A stretch of 64,000 bases of DNA from Castellaniella sp049673105 (GCF_049673105.1 NZ_JBATXG010000008.1:134061-198060), one strand, 5' to 3'. Counted from the first letter of the stretch, positions 44,118 through 52,820 are shown. Translations and numbers: made by a program. The notes: a model not told the origin generated them from the sequence alone.

Positions 44118-45451
44118 GCCGTTGGCTGTATTCCTGGCTGCTGGCGACTCTGTCGCCGCTGCTGCTGGCCTGGATGGGGATGCGGGCGCGTCGGGCGGGT
44201 GGGCATTGGGCGGTGCTGGATGCCACGCGCTTTGGTCGTTACCGCGAGACGCCGCCGCCTGCCGGGGCGATCTGGATTCATGCCGTCAGTCTGGGTGAAA
44301 CCAGGGCGGCTCAGCCCTTGATTCGTGCGTTGCTGGACCGCGGCCATCGGGTCTTGTTGACGCACATGACGGCGACCGGGCTGGCCGAAGGCCGGCGCGC
44401 GCATGCCGCCGATCTGGCGACGGGCGTCTTGCAGCAGGCGTGGCTGCCCTATGACTTTCCCGGTGCCACGCGCCGATTCTTGCAGCATCATCAGCCTGCC
44501 CTGGGGGTGCTGATCGAACGCGAGCTGTGGCCCAATCTGGTGTTTGCCGCCCAGCGATCCGGCATCCCGCTGATACTGGCCAGCGCACGCTTGTCCGAAG
44601 CCGCCTTGCGGCGCACCGAGCGGCTGGGCGGCCTGATGCGGCAAACCTATGGCCGCATCACCCGGACCTACGCCCAGTCGCTGGCGGATGCGCAACGCCT
44701 GGAACGCCTCGGGGCCAGGCAGGTCAGCGTCTCGGGCAATTTCAAGTTCGACGTCGGCCTGGATCAGGATAAGGTCGCGCGCGGGCAGGATTTCGCGGCG
44801 CAACTAGGAAGCCGAGTCATTGCCATTGCCAGCACGCGCGAGGGTGAGGACGCGGCCTTCATCCGGGGCATCCGCCATCTGCACGAACGCGCCGCGGCAG
44901 CGGGGACAGAATCGGATTCGCCCCTGCTGTGGATGCTGATTCCCCGGCACCCGCAGCGTTTCGACGAAGCCGCCGCTCAATTGCAGGCTGCAGGCTTGTC
45001 CTTTATCCGCCGTACGCAATTGGTGGCGTTGGGCGATGGCGGCAGCTCTGCATTGGCCGCCTGCCGCCAGGCGACAGTCCTGCTGGGCGATACGCTGGGG
45101 GAAATGCCCTGGTATTACGCCTGCTCTCAGGTCGCCATTGTGGGCGGCAGCTTTGCGCCGCTGGGCGGTCAGAACTTCATCGAGGCCAGCGCCTTGGGGC
45201 GTCCGGTGATCGTCGGACCGCATACGGCGCATTTCGAGCAGGCGGTGACGGATGCCCGTGCGGCGGGCGCGCTCGTGCAGGTGAGCGATGCCGATCAGGC
45301 GCTGCGTCAGGCGGTACGTTGGCTGGACGATCCCGCCGTGCTGACGCAGACGGGGCAGGCGGGGTGCGATTGGGTGCGCCAGCATGCCGGGGCAGTGGCC
45401 AGGGTGGTCAATGGCATCGAGGATTTGCTGGCGCAGCGGGCCGGGCCCTGA
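44114..45451 (+). CDS. waaA: 3-deoxy-D-manno-octulosonic acid (Kdo) transferase
   Basis: A 445-residue GT30 enzyme (kdtA) attaching Kdo to lipid IVA. It has an N-terminal membrane anchor (LLATLSPLLLAWMGM), IWIHAVSLGETRAAQPLI with the catalytic Glu, LIERELWPNLV, SGNFKFD and GGSFAPLGGQNFIEASALG. Together with waaC it forms the conserved inner-core segment. It ends convergently 27 bases from galU. Confidence 0.95.
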   Translation: MSRWLYSWLLATLSPLLLAWMGMRARRAGGHWAVLDATRFGRYRETPPPAGAIWIHAVSLGETRAAQPLIRALLDRGHRVLLTHMTATGLAEGRRAHAADLATGVLQQAWLPYDFPGATRRFLQHHQPALGVLIERELWPNLVFAAQRSGIPLILASARLSEAALRRTERLGGLMRQTYGRITRTYAQSLADAQRLERLGARQVSVSGNFKFDVGLDQDKVARGQDFAAQLGSRVIAIASTREGEDAAFIRGIRHLHERAAAAGTESDSPLLWMLIPRHPQRFDEAAAQLQAAGLSFIRRTQLVALGDGGSSALAACRQATVLLGDTLGEMPWYYACSQVAIVGGSFAPLGGQNFIEASALGRPVIVGPHTAHFEQAVTDARAAGALVQVSDADQALRQAVRWLDDPAVLTQTGQAGCDWVRQHAGAVARVVNGIEDLLAQRAGP

Positions 45452-45478
45452 TGCCCGCCCCCCGCTCGGTTGCAGGGT

Positions 45479-46318
45479 TCAGACGATGCCTAAGCCGTGA
45501 TATTTCTTGCCCAGCGCGATCGTCGCCTCGAAAAAACCTTCTTTGCTGCCGCAGTCGTAGCGTTCGCCTGTGTAGCGGTGAGCGATGACGCGCCGGTGCT
45601 TCAGCATGGCTGAAATCGCGTCCGTCAGCTGAATTTCCTGGCCCACGCCTGCGGGGGTCTGGCGCAGAAAATCGAAAATCTCCGGTTCCAGCACATAGCG
45701 TCCGACGACGGCCAGATTGGACGGAGCATCCTGCGGCGCTGGTTTTTCGACGATGTGTTCGACGCGAGTGTTGCGGGCATCCACGACGGATCCCGCCACG
45801 ATGCCGTATTTGCGCGAATCCTGAGGATCGATTTCCTGGATGGCCAGTACGCTGCCGTCATGCTGGTGGGCGGCGTCGACCAACTGGCGGGTGACGGCGG
45901 TATCGGCATCCAGCAGGTCATCGGCCAGCAGCACGGCAAAAGGCTCGTTGCCGACGATGGGGGCGGCGCACAACACGGCATGGCCCAGTCCCAGCGCCTG
46001 GGCTTGCCGGGTGTAGATGCAGTGCACGTGGTCGGGCAGGATGGTGCGGATGGTGTCCAGAAGGGCCTGTTTGCCCTTGGCCTGCAGCTCCGCTTCCAGT
46101 TCGGGGGATCGGTCGAAATGGTCTTCGATGGCGCGTTTGTTGCGACCGGTGACGAAAACCAGTTCGGTGATGCCGGCGGCCAGGGCTTCCTCGACGGCGT
46201 ACTGGATCAGCGGCTTGTCGACGATCGGCAGCATTTCCTTGGGCATGGCCTTGGTGGCCGGCAGGAATCGCGTGCCCAGGCCGGCGACGGGGAAGACGGC
46301 TTTGCGGATGGGTTTCAT
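45479..46318 (-). CDS. galU: UTP-glucose-1-phosphate uridylyltransferase
   Basis: A 279-residue enzyme making UDP-glucose. It has KAVFPVAGLGTRFLPATKAM with the UTP-binding loop, EMLPIVDKPLIQYAVEEA and LLADDLLDAD. It supplies sugar for LPS, capsule and trehalose or glycogen. The ATG overlaps the TGA of the upstream 58-residue gene (ATGA). Confidence 0.96.
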   Translation of the reverse strand: MKPIRKAVFPVAGLGTRFLPATKAMPKEMLPIVDKPLIQYAVEEALAAGITELVFVTGRNKRAIEDHFDRSPELEAELQAKGKQALLDTIRTILPDHVHCIYTRQAQALGLGHAVLCAAPIVGNEPFAVLLADDLLDADTAVTRQLVDAAHQHDGSVLAIQEIDPQDSRKYGIVAGSVVDARNTRVEHIVEKPAPQDAPSNLAVVGRYVLEPEIFDFLRQTPAGVGQEIQLTDAISAMLKHRRVIAHRYTGERYDCGSKEGFFEATIALGKKYHGLGIV

Positions 46319-46491
46319 CGTGGCGTGAATTCGGGGGGAAGAGGGGCGCTGGGGACGAGCGCCTGCTGGCTGCGTTGCGACAGAGGGCGCGGCGTGCGTC
46401 CCTGCTCGGAGGGGGGCGGGCCGAAAAAGCCCTGGCCGTAGGCCAGCAGGGCCACGTTGGCGATGGCGGCAAGGATCAGCAGAAAGCGCAT
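46315..46491 (-). CDS. Small membrane-anchored protein (58 residues) between coaX and galU
   Basis: Begins MRFLLILAAIANVALLAYGQ, one membrane helix or uncleaved signal, followed by a Pro-rich, basic tail (PPSEQGRTPRPLSQRSQQ) ending EFTPR. Its stop overlaps the galU ATG and coaX lies upstream on the same strand, so it fits the small membrane protein often found between coaX and its neighbours in Betaproteobacteria. Function unknown. Confidence 0.65.
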   Translation of the reverse strand: MRFLLILAAIANVALLAYGQGFFGPPPSEQGRTPRPLSQRSQQALVPSAPLPPEFTPR

Positions 46492-46581
46492 GGTGCAAGT
46501 AATGGTCGGTTCTTGGTTTGCCGGGGATCGCTGGGTGGCGGCTGTCCGGTAGGCCCTCGTGCGATGCAGTTGTTCAGTATA

Positions 46582-47415
46582 TCAAGTGGTCTGCGTTGGT
46601 TCGGCCATGTCGGCCAGGCAAGCCAGTCCGTCCAGGACGGGGCCATCCAGCAGCTGGGGCGGGCGGTGCGGCAGGCCCAGCGCAGTCTGCGTCTGGGCCA
46701 GAGCGTCCTGGATGGCAGCGCTTAACCCCGGCCAGCCGCCACCGTACACAAAGACCAGAGGCGCGCGCCCCTGGGCATGCCGACGGGCCAGATGCCACTG
46801 GCGCAGCAGCGCGCCGGCCTGGGCGGCGGCAATGCCGCTGGCGATGGCGTCGTGCGTGTTCCGCGGGAAATCCACGTGCCGGCCCGCGCTGACCGGCAGC
46901 TGGGCCGTGCCCTGGTTCAGGCTGCTGGCCATCAGCGAGGGGCCGGGCAGGATCAGACCGCCCAGAAAGGTGGGCGGATCCTGCGCATCGCCTGGCAGCA
47001 GGACATCGACGGTGGTGGCCGTGCCGAAACTGGCCAGCAGGGCGCCGTGGCCGGCGCGCCAGTCGGGGTCGGCAGCCAGGCGCGGCAGCAGTCCCACCAG
47101 CCCCAGCCAGCGATCGGCGCCCAGCAGCGCCGGGTCGTCATAGCGGTTGCGCAGGCACGCCTGGCCGTCGCGGGCATCGCACCAGCGCACGCTCACCCCC
47201 CAGACGGCGTGGCAGGCTTGGTCCACTTGTTGGCGGATCTGCGTCCCGGCCACGTTCGAACCCAGGATGGCTTGCGGCGGGTGAGGCAGATGGGCCGTCA
47301 GTTCGTGCAGGCAGGCGTAGTCCAAGGTGATGGCCGGGGTTCGGCCAGGGGCGCCCCCAGGGACTGTCCAAGCGATTTTGGCCCGCGTATTGCCGGCGTC
47401 GATCAGCAGTTTCAT
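46582..47415 (-). CDS. coaX: Type III pantothenate kinase
   Basis: A 277-residue ASKHA-fold kinase doing the first step of coenzyme A synthesis. It shows LLIDAGNTRAKIAW (phosphate 1 motif), LGADRWLGLVGLLP, ASFGTATTVDVLLPGD and FLGGLILPGPSLMASSL. Its ATG overlaps the birA stop (ATGA), the common birA-coaX arrangement. Confidence 0.94.
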   Translation of the reverse strand: MKLLIDAGNTRAKIAWTVPGGAPGRTPAITLDYACLHELTAHLPHPPQAILGSNVAGTQIRQQVDQACHAVWGVSVRWCDARDGQACLRNRYDDPALLGADRWLGLVGLLPRLAADPDWRAGHGALLASFGTATTVDVLLPGDAQDPPTFLGGLILPGPSLMASSLNQGTAQLPVSAGRHVDFPRNTHDAIASGIAAAQAGALLRQWHLARRHAQGRAPLVFVYGGGWPGLSAAIQDALAQTQTALGLPHRPPQLLDGPVLDGLACLADMAEPTQTT

Positions 47416-48284
47416 CGCCGCAGCCGCACGGAGATTTCGCCGACCGAGACAGGGTGGACGCCCTCGGCGTTGCGCACCAGCAGGCGGCCCTGCGCGTCGA
47501 TGCCACAGGCAATGCCCGTCTGGCGCAGCTTGCCGGCGTCGATGATGTCCAGCGCTTGGCCGGCCAAGCCGTCGACCTGAGCGTAACGGGCCGGCAGATC
47601 GGCAAAGCCGTGGGCAGTGGCCTGATTCAGGGTGTCGTACCAGGCTCGCGCCAGGCCGGCGACCAGGGTGGCGGCAGTGGCTTGCGCCGCCTGGGCGTCA
47701 ATCGCGGCGACTTCCGCCCAGTCGGCGATGTTGCGGTCCAGGGAAAGCGACAAGGCGCGAGCGTCGAGCATGTTCAAGCCGATGCCGATGATGATCAGAT
47801 GGTGGTCGGCGGCTTGGGTGGTGCCGGATCGGGTGGACTCGATCAGGATGCCGGCCAGCTTGGCGTGGTCCCATTGCAAGTCATTGGGCCACTTCATGTT
47901 CAGTCGGGATTGCAGATCGGGGCTGATCTGTTGGCGCAGCGCCTGACAGCTGGCCATTCCGATCACCGTCGACAGGGTGGGCAACTGGCGGGCGGGCAGA
48001 AAGACATCGAAGGCGCAAGAAAACATCAGGTTGGCGCCCACCCGATTTTGCCAGGTACGCCCCGCTCGTCCGCGCCCCTGTGTCTGCAGATGGGTGCCCA
48101 GCAGCCAGGGGCGGGCGACCGCCCCGTGCGCTTGGCGGGATCGCGTCAGCAGATCGGCGTTGGTCGAGCCGGTTTCCTCTAGCCAGTCGATGCGTTGAAA
48201 TGAAGGTAGCGCCGCCTGCAAGCTAGCCGCCATCTGATCGGGGGCGGGCAGGAAAGGGGCGACATCGGAAGACATGCCGTTCAT
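47412..48284 (-). CDS. birA: Biotin-[acetyl-CoA-carboxylase] ligase
   Basis: A 290-residue biotin protein ligase attaching biotin to AccB. It has EETGSTNADLL, the adenylate loop GRGRAGRTW, NMKWPNDLQWDHAKLAGILIE split over the active site, and a C-terminal SH3-like domain (DAQGRLLVRNAEGVHPVSVG). It lacks the N-terminal helix-turn-helix of E. coli BirA, so no repressor role is expected. A second possible start is ATG 48275. Confidence 0.92.
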   Translation of the reverse strand: MNGMSSDVAPFLPAPDQMAASLQAALPSFQRIDWLEETGSTNADLLTRSRQAHGAVARPWLLGTHLQTQGRGRAGRTWQNRVGANLMFSCAFDVFLPARQLPTLSTVIGMASCQALRQQISPDLQSRLNMKWPNDLQWDHAKLAGILIESTRSGTTQAADHHLIIIGIGLNMLDARALSLSLDRNIADWAEVAAIDAQAAQATAATLVAGLARAWYDTLNQATAHGFADLPARYAQVDGLAGQALDIIDAGKLRQTGIACGIDAQGRLLVRNAEGVHPVSVGEISVRLRR

Positions 48285-48332
48285 ATAGGTAGAATGGGGC
48301 TAGGGCGAACCCGATCAGGAATCCAGTTCATC

Positions 48333-48992
48333 ATGAGTTTACGTACGGAACAATCGGCTTTTCAGGGCATGGCTGGAACGGTTGAATATACGGTGGACCA
48401 TCCCGAGCAGCAGCCGGTCGGCTGGGCGCTGGTTCTGCATCCGCACTCGCTGCATGGCGGCACTCGCGACAATAAAGTCGTGACCACCGTGGCCCGCGCC
48501 TGCGTGCAGCAGGGCCTGTTGACGATCCGACCGAATTTCCGGGGCGTGGGCGGCTCGCAGGGGGTGTTTGACCATGCCGTCGGTGAAACCGCCGATATGG
48601 TGGCGTGCGTCAAACACATCCAGCAGGCTTGGCCGCAAGTCGCGCAAGGCCCTTGGGCACTGGCCGGGTTTTCCTTCGGGTCGTCCGTGGCAGCTCAATT
48701 GTATGCGGAACTGGAGGACCAGGAACTGCATTTGCCCTCGCGTCTGATGCTGATCGGCTGCGCGGTCGAACGGTTTCGCTATCGCCCCCTGACGGTGCCT
48801 GCTTCCACCCTGATGGTGCATGGCGAACACGACGAAGTCGTGCCCTTGTCCGAAGGCATGGATTTCGCCCGCGCGCATCAGTTGCCCATGACGGTAGTGC
48901 CCGATGCCGGGCATTTCTTTCATGGCAAGCTGCTGATCTTGCGCCAGATCACCCTGAGCGGCCTGGCGGGATTGGTGGATGCCGGCACTTGA
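48333..48992 (+). CDS. Alpha/beta hydrolase (CC_0125/YfhR-like serine hydrolase)
   Basis: A 219-residue small alpha/beta hydrolase. It has VLHPHSLHGGTRDNKVV, RPNFRGVGGSQGVFDH, the nucleophile elbow GFSFGSS, MVHGEHDEVVPL (acid) and PDAGHFFHGKL (His). The family covers proteins close to dienelactone hydrolase-like enzymes with unknown substrate. TAGAAT at 48290-48295 could be its -10 box. Confidence 0.83.
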   Translation: MSLRTEQSAFQGMAGTVEYTVDHPEQQPVGWALVLHPHSLHGGTRDNKVVTTVARACVQQGLLTIRPNFRGVGGSQGVFDHAVGETADMVACVKHIQQAWPQVAQGPWALAGFSFGSSVAAQLYAELEDQELHLPSRLMLIGCAVERFRYRPLTVPASTLMVHGEHDEVVPLSEGMDFARAHQLPMTVVPDAGHFFHGKLLILRQITLSGLAGLVDAGT

Positions 48993-49109
48993 CCGTCAAG
49001 GTGGCGGCGGGCATATACCCCCCCTGCCGGTGAGACCGCACGTTTCAGTTGCTTGCGTTTTGTCTCGATTTCCGCTGGAACGGCTCGCGAAGCAGCCAGG
49101 TGCGCTGCC

Positions 49110-49115
49110 TATAAT
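49110..49115 (+). promoter_or_regulatory. -10 box TATAAT upstream of the dacC leader peptide
   Basis: A consensus TATAAT whose predicted transcription start (about 49122) falls at the ATG of a 10-codon leader frame. No strong -35 is visible. Confidence 0.4.
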
Positions 49116-49122
49116 GAGCCTC

Positions 49123-49155
49123 ATGTTTTCTGCTCACCATTCTTTTTACCAATGA
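49123..49155 (+). CDS. Candidate 10-residue leader peptide coupled to the carboxypeptidase gene
   Basis: Reads MFSAHHSFYQ and stops at a TGA that overlaps the ATG of the following gene (ATGA at 49152-49155). With TATAAT at 49110-49115 the message would begin almost exactly at this ATG. The following gene has no ribosome site, so translation of the leader could deliver ribosomes to it. No conservation data are available. Confidence 0.35.
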   Translation: MFSAHHSFYQ

Positions 49156-50396
49156 CGCCTATGACCACTGCTCTGTTGCCGACCCTTCGCCGTTTCCGTC
49201 TGGCGCCGCTGGCGCTTAGTTGCGCGCTGCTGGCGCCCTTGCCTGCCTGGTCGGCTACGGATGCCGCGCCGGCGCCGACAGCCGTCGAAGCGCCTGCTGC
49301 TGCGCAGGCCGAAGGCGTCAGCGCGCTGTCGAATGTTCCCGCGCCGGCATTGGGCGTCAAGGCGTGGCTGACACTGGATGCCACCAGCGGCCAGATCATT
49401 GCCGCCCAGAATCCGGATCTTGCGGTCGAACCGGCCTCGCTGACCAAAGTGATGTCGGCGTATGTGGTTTTCGAGGCGCTGGAAAGCGGTCGTCTGAAGC
49501 TGGATCAAAAGGTCCACGTGTCCGAAAAGGCCTGGAAGACCGAAGGGTCGCGCATGTTCATCAACCCGAATACGGAAGTGTCGGTGGATGAACTGCTGCA
49601 GGGCATGCTGGTTCAGTCGGGCAATGATGCGACCGTGGCGCTGGCCGAGGCCGTAGCTGGCAGCGAATCCGCTTTTGCCGCGCTGATGAACCAGCAGGCC
49701 AAGGAACTGGGCATGACGAAGACGCATTTCGTCAATTCCACCGGTCTGCCTGATCCCGATCACATGACCACCGTCGAAGACCTGGCCGTGCTGTCGCGCG
49801 CGCTGGTGCAGCGTTTTCCGCAGTACCGCCACTATGACAGCCAAAAGGAATACACCTACAACAACATCAAGCAGAGCAACCGCAACCGCCTGTTGTGGGC
49901 GGACTCGACCGTCGATGGCCTGAAGACCGGTCACACGCAGTCGGCGGGCTATTGCCTGGTGGCGACTGCGTTGCGCGATGGGCGCCGCGTGGTGTCGGTG
50001 CTGGTCGGCGCCGCCAGCGAAGCCGCCCGCACTGAAAGCAGCCTGAAGCTGCTGAACTGGAGCTTCAAGAACTTCGATACCGTCCAGCTCTTGGATAAGA
50101 CCAAACCGGCGGTGGCTGCTCGCGTCTGGGAAGGCGAAACCGAGACTGCCGATCTGGGGGTGAACCAGTCCTTGTGGGTGACGGTGCCGCGCGGTCAGGC
50201 GGATCAGATCAAGACCGAGGCCCGCTATACCCAGCCGCTGATGGCGCCGCTGACCGAAGGCGATCAAGCCGGTACCCTGGTCGTGACGCTGGATGGCAAG
50301 CCCCTGAAGCAGGTGCCGCTGCTGGTCATGCATTCCGTGGCCGAAGCAGGCTTTTTCGGTCGACTGGTGGATAAGGTCCGCCTGATGTTCCAGTAG
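49152..50396 (+). CDS. dacC: D-alanyl-D-alanine carboxypeptidase (PBP5/6 family)
   Basis: A 414-residue periplasmic low-molecular-weight PBP trimming peptidoglycan stem peptides. The signal peptide ends near PAWSA-TDA and is followed by an Ala/Pro-rich linker. The active-site motifs are SLTK (S-x-x-K), SGN and KTGHT. The PBP5 C-terminal beta domain follows, with a C-terminal amphipathic anchor (FFGRLVDKVRLMFQ). ATG 49152 gives a proper signal sequence; ATG 49161 is the alternative. DUF493 and lipB follow closely, the usual order. Confidence 0.94.
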   Translation: MTPMTTALLPTLRRFRLAPLALSCALLAPLPAWSATDAAPAPTAVEAPAAAQAEGVSALSNVPAPALGVKAWLTLDATSGQIIAAQNPDLAVEPASLTKVMSAYVVFEALESGRLKLDQKVHVSEKAWKTEGSRMFINPNTEVSVDELLQGMLVQSGNDATVALAEAVAGSESAFAALMNQQAKELGMTKTHFVNSTGLPDPDHMTTVEDLAVLSRALVQRFPQYRHYDSQKEYTYNNIKQSNRNRLLWADSTVDGLKTGHTQSAGYCLVATALRDGRRVVSVLVGAASEAARTESSLKLLNWSFKNFDTVQLLDKTKPAVAARVWEGETETADLGVNQSLWVTVPRGQADQIKTEARYTQPLMAPLTEGDQAGTLVVTLDGKPLKQVPLLVMHSVAEAGFFGRLVDKVRLMFQ

Positions 50397-50404
50397 GGGG
50401 CTGT

Positions 50405-50680
50405 ATGGCAACGATCAATCCGCAAGACTCCTTGATCGAGTATCCCTGTGACTTTCCCATCAAGGTCATGGGGCGGGCGGGGGATGCCTTCCTGCCGACC
50501 ATGGCGGATCTGGTGCGCGCGTTCGACCCGGATTTTGATCCGGCCACCATCGAGGTGCGCCCCAGTTCCAGCGGAAACTACCTGGGCCTGACCCTGACCG
50601 TGCGGGTGCATTCGCGCGAGCAGCTGGATGACGTGTACCGCGCCCTGCATGGGCACGATATGGTGTCGGTGGTGCTGTAA
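50405..50680 (+). CDS. DUF493 (YbeD) family protein
   Basis: A 91-residue ACT-like ferredoxin-fold protein. The DSLIEYPCDFPIKVMGRAGDA opening and YLGLTLTVRVHSREQLDDVYRAL are typical of YbeD, often encoded before lipB. A regulatory or lipoate-related role is suspected only from context. Confidence 0.92.
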   Translation: MATINPQDSLIEYPCDFPIKVMGRAGDAFLPTMADLVRAFDPDFDPATIEVRPSSSGNYLGLTLTVRVHSREQLDDVYRALHGHDMVSVVL

Positions 50681-50692
50681 GGCGACGACGGC

Positions 50693-51328
50693 ATGCAGCT
50701 GCGCTGGCTGGATCGCCCTGCCCCCTATCTGCCGGTCTGGCAGGCGATGCAGGATTTCACCGAGAACCGCACGGCGGACACGCCCGACGAGCTGTGGCTG
50801 GTAGAGCACGCGCCCGTCTATACGCTGGGGCAGGCGGGGCTGGAATCCCACATTCTGAATCCTCATGGCATCCCGGTGGTGCATTGCAATCGCGGCGGGC
50901 AGGTCACCTACCACGGGCCAGGTCAGGTGGTGCTCTATACGCTCGTGGATCTGCGCCGCCGGGGGGTGTTCGTGCGTGATTTCGTGACGCGGCTGGAACA
51001 ATCCGTCCTGGACGTGCTGGCCGATCTGGGGGTGCCGTCCGCTTGCCGCAAGCCGGGCGCGCCGGGAATCTACGTGCCGCAGTCGGCGCTATCCGTGTCG
51101 CAGGGCAGCGCGCTGGCCAAGATCGCGGCGCTGGGCATCAAGGTCCGCCGGGGGTGCGCCTATCATGGGGTGGCGCTGAACGTAGGGATGGATCTCGGCC
51201 CCTTTTCGGACATCAATCCCTGCGGCTATGCGGGTTTGCAGACTGTGGACCTGCGCGCTTGCGGGGTACAGGCTGACCTGATCGACGTCGGCGATCGGCT
51301 GGCGCGGCGTTTCGCCGCGGCATGGTAA
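50693..51328 (+). CDS. lipB: Octanoyl-[acyl-carrier-protein]:protein N-octanoyltransferase
   Basis: A 211-residue enzyme moving octanoyl from ACP to lipoyl domains. It has NRGGQVTYHGPGQVVLYTLV, the catalytic Lys in SALAKIAALGIKVRRG and the catalytic Cys in FSDINPCGYAGLQ. It starts 12 bases after DUF493. lipA, the usual next gene, does not follow; a SUMF1-like gene does. Confidence 0.95.
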   Translation: MQLRWLDRPAPYLPVWQAMQDFTENRTADTPDELWLVEHAPVYTLGQAGLESHILNPHGIPVVHCNRGGQVTYHGPGQVVLYTLVDLRRRGVFVRDFVTRLEQSVLDVLADLGVPSACRKPGAPGIYVPQSALSVSQGSALAKIAALGIKVRRGCAYHGVALNVGMDLGPFSDINPCGYAGLQTVDLRACGVQADLIDVGDRLARRFAAAW

Positions 51329-51462
51329 ACACAGGCTGACGCGCAAAGCCGGCCTCTTTTGCGCCTGATCGTCGCACCAGGCCGTTACGCCAGTTTTTGA
51401 TGCGCCTCAACACGTGCGGCGCATCTTCCAGGTCCAATAGAGAGGTCCTCACGAGGTCCTCC

Positions 51463-52296
51463 ATGACACAGATTTCCCCGCATCGCTCCATCCCGTTTCG
51501 CTCATTCCCACGTATCCTGCAGCGCACGGCTGTCACGCTGGCAGGCATCGCCTGCGCCGCCGCCGTTCAGGCTGCCCCGGCGATTGATGTCGTCCCGATT
51601 CCGGCAGGCACCTTCACGTACCAGGCCGCAGGAGAATTCCTGGATCAGGGGCTGCCGGTGGACGCGCCCCGCGTTCAGGGCCGCGTAGAGGACGGATGGG
51701 TCATGATGCGGCGGCAGGTCAGCCAGGCAGAATATGCGCGCTGCATCCAGGCGGGGGCCTGCAAACGGCTGGATAAGGCGTTTCGCCATCTGAACGCGCC
51801 GGATATGCCGGCGGTGGGGGTGAGCTGGTCTGATGCCACCGCCTACGCGGCCTGGCTGTCGCAGGAAACGGGACAAGCCTGGCGCCTGCCGACGTACGTC
51901 GAATGGGTGCGGGCCGCCGCTGAACAATACCGGGAAGAAGGCGCTCTGGCGTCCGATCCGTCCAATCCGTCGGTGCGCTGGCTGGCGGAATATGAACGGG
52001 AAATCTCCCGCGCCCGGGAACGCATCAAAGCTGCCCAGCCATTCGGGCGCTTCGGCGTCAATGCCCTGGGCATCAGCGATATGGGCGGCAATGTCTGGGA
52101 ATGGACGGACACGTGTTTCGCCAGCCACAGCGTCGGCGCCTTGCCGCTCGCGCCGCGAGAAAACTGCGGTGTGCGCATCCTGGCCGGGGCGCATATTGCC
52201 GCCATGCCGGACTTTATCCGTGATCCGCGCACGGGCGCCTGTTCCATCGGCCTGCCGCCCGCCAACCTGGGCTTCCGCCTGGTGCGGGCCGGCTGA
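51463..52296 (+). CDS. Exported SUMF1/FGE-sulfatase-like domain protein
   Basis: A 277-residue protein with signal peptide (cleavage near VQA-APA) and a single formylglycine-generating-enzyme-like fold: VVPIPAGTFTYQAAG, MRRQVSQAEYARCI, PAVGVSWSDATAYAAWLSQE, WRLPTYVEWVRAA and DMGGNVWEWTDTCF. Oxygen-sensing copper cysteines of true FGE are not evident, so it is more likely a structural or binding member, as with proteins near periplasmic redox enzymes. GAGG lies 6 bases before the ATG. A terminator follows and the next gene is a periplasmic cytochrome c. Confidence 0.8.
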   Translation: MTQISPHRSIPFRSFPRILQRTAVTLAGIACAAAVQAAPAIDVVPIPAGTFTYQAAGEFLDQGLPVDAPRVQGRVEDGWVMMRRQVSQAEYARCIQAGACKRLDKAFRHLNAPDMPAVGVSWSDATAYAAWLSQETGQAWRLPTYVEWVRAAAEQYREEGALASDPSNPSVRWLAEYEREISRARERIKAAQPFGRFGVNALGISDMGGNVWEWTDTCFASHSVGALPLAPRENCGVRILAGAHIAAMPDFIRDPRTGACSIGLPPANLGFRLVRAG

Positions 52297-52319
52297 TCGT
52301 CCGGTGGTATCCACGCTCA

Positions 52320-52349
52320 AGACTCTCTGCGCGCAGGGGGTCTTTTTTT
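52320..52349 (+). terminator. Rho-independent terminator after the SUMF1-like gene
   Basis: Imperfect stem AGAC..TCTGCG / CGCAGG..GTCT followed by seven T residues (52343-52349). Confidence 0.75.
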
Positions 52350-52398
52350 GCGCCAAATCAAGGTTTTCCAACGAAACATGAATTTCCGATGAACGGAT

Positions 52399-52440
52399 TT
52401 GATCCAGAACAATAAGGGTTAACCCAGGCTATGACATGAT
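52399..52440 (+). promoter_or_regulatory. FNR/CRP-type box and -10 upstream of cytochrome c5
   Basis: TTGAT-CCAG-AACAA (52399-52412) differs from the FNR consensus TTGAT-N4-ATCAA at one position. CATGAT at 52435-52440 is a possible -10, giving a start near 52447, so the box would centre at about -41.5, the class II activator position. The downstream gene is a c-type cytochrome, a plausible target. Confidence 0.45.
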
Positions 52441-52502
52441 GAAGGCGTTGGAAGTAAAACACGCCTGATCACAGAGACGGGCGCCTGAAAATGGAGATGA
52501 GT

Positions 52503-52820
52503 ATGTTGAAGAAGCTGAGCCTTGCCATCCTGAGTCTGGCCCTGGTTCCCGCCCTGTCGATGGCGACGGATGCCGGCACTCTGCAAAAGGGCGAGAAGCT
52601 CTATAAGTCGTCCTGCATCGCCTGTCACAGCACGGGTGCCGCCAATGCGCCGAAGCTGGGCAATAAGCAGGCCTGGGAACCGCTCATCGCGCGCGGCATG
52701 GACCAGATGATGGACGTCGCCACCAAGGGCAAAGGCGCGATGCCGGCCCGGGGAGGCACCAAGGCCGACGACGAAAGCCTGCGCGCCGCCGTTGAGTACA
52801 TGGTCAGCCGCGTCCAGTAA
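52503..52820 (+). CDS. Periplasmic cytochrome c5-type protein
   Basis: A 105-residue monoheme cytochrome. The signal peptide (KKLSLAILSLALVPALSMA) is followed by a class I c domain with heme motif CIACH and a C-terminal AMPARGG loop carrying the Met ligand. It serves electron transfer in the periplasm. ATG 52503 has GGAG at proper spacing; ATG codons at 52491 and 52497 are in frame. It ends with no gap against the convergent C45 gene. Confidence 0.9.
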   Translation: MLKKLSLAILSLALVPALSMATDAGTLQKGEKLYKSSCIACHSTGAANAPKLGNKQAWEPLIARGMDQMMDVATKGKGAMPARGGTKADDESLRAAVEYMVSRVQ

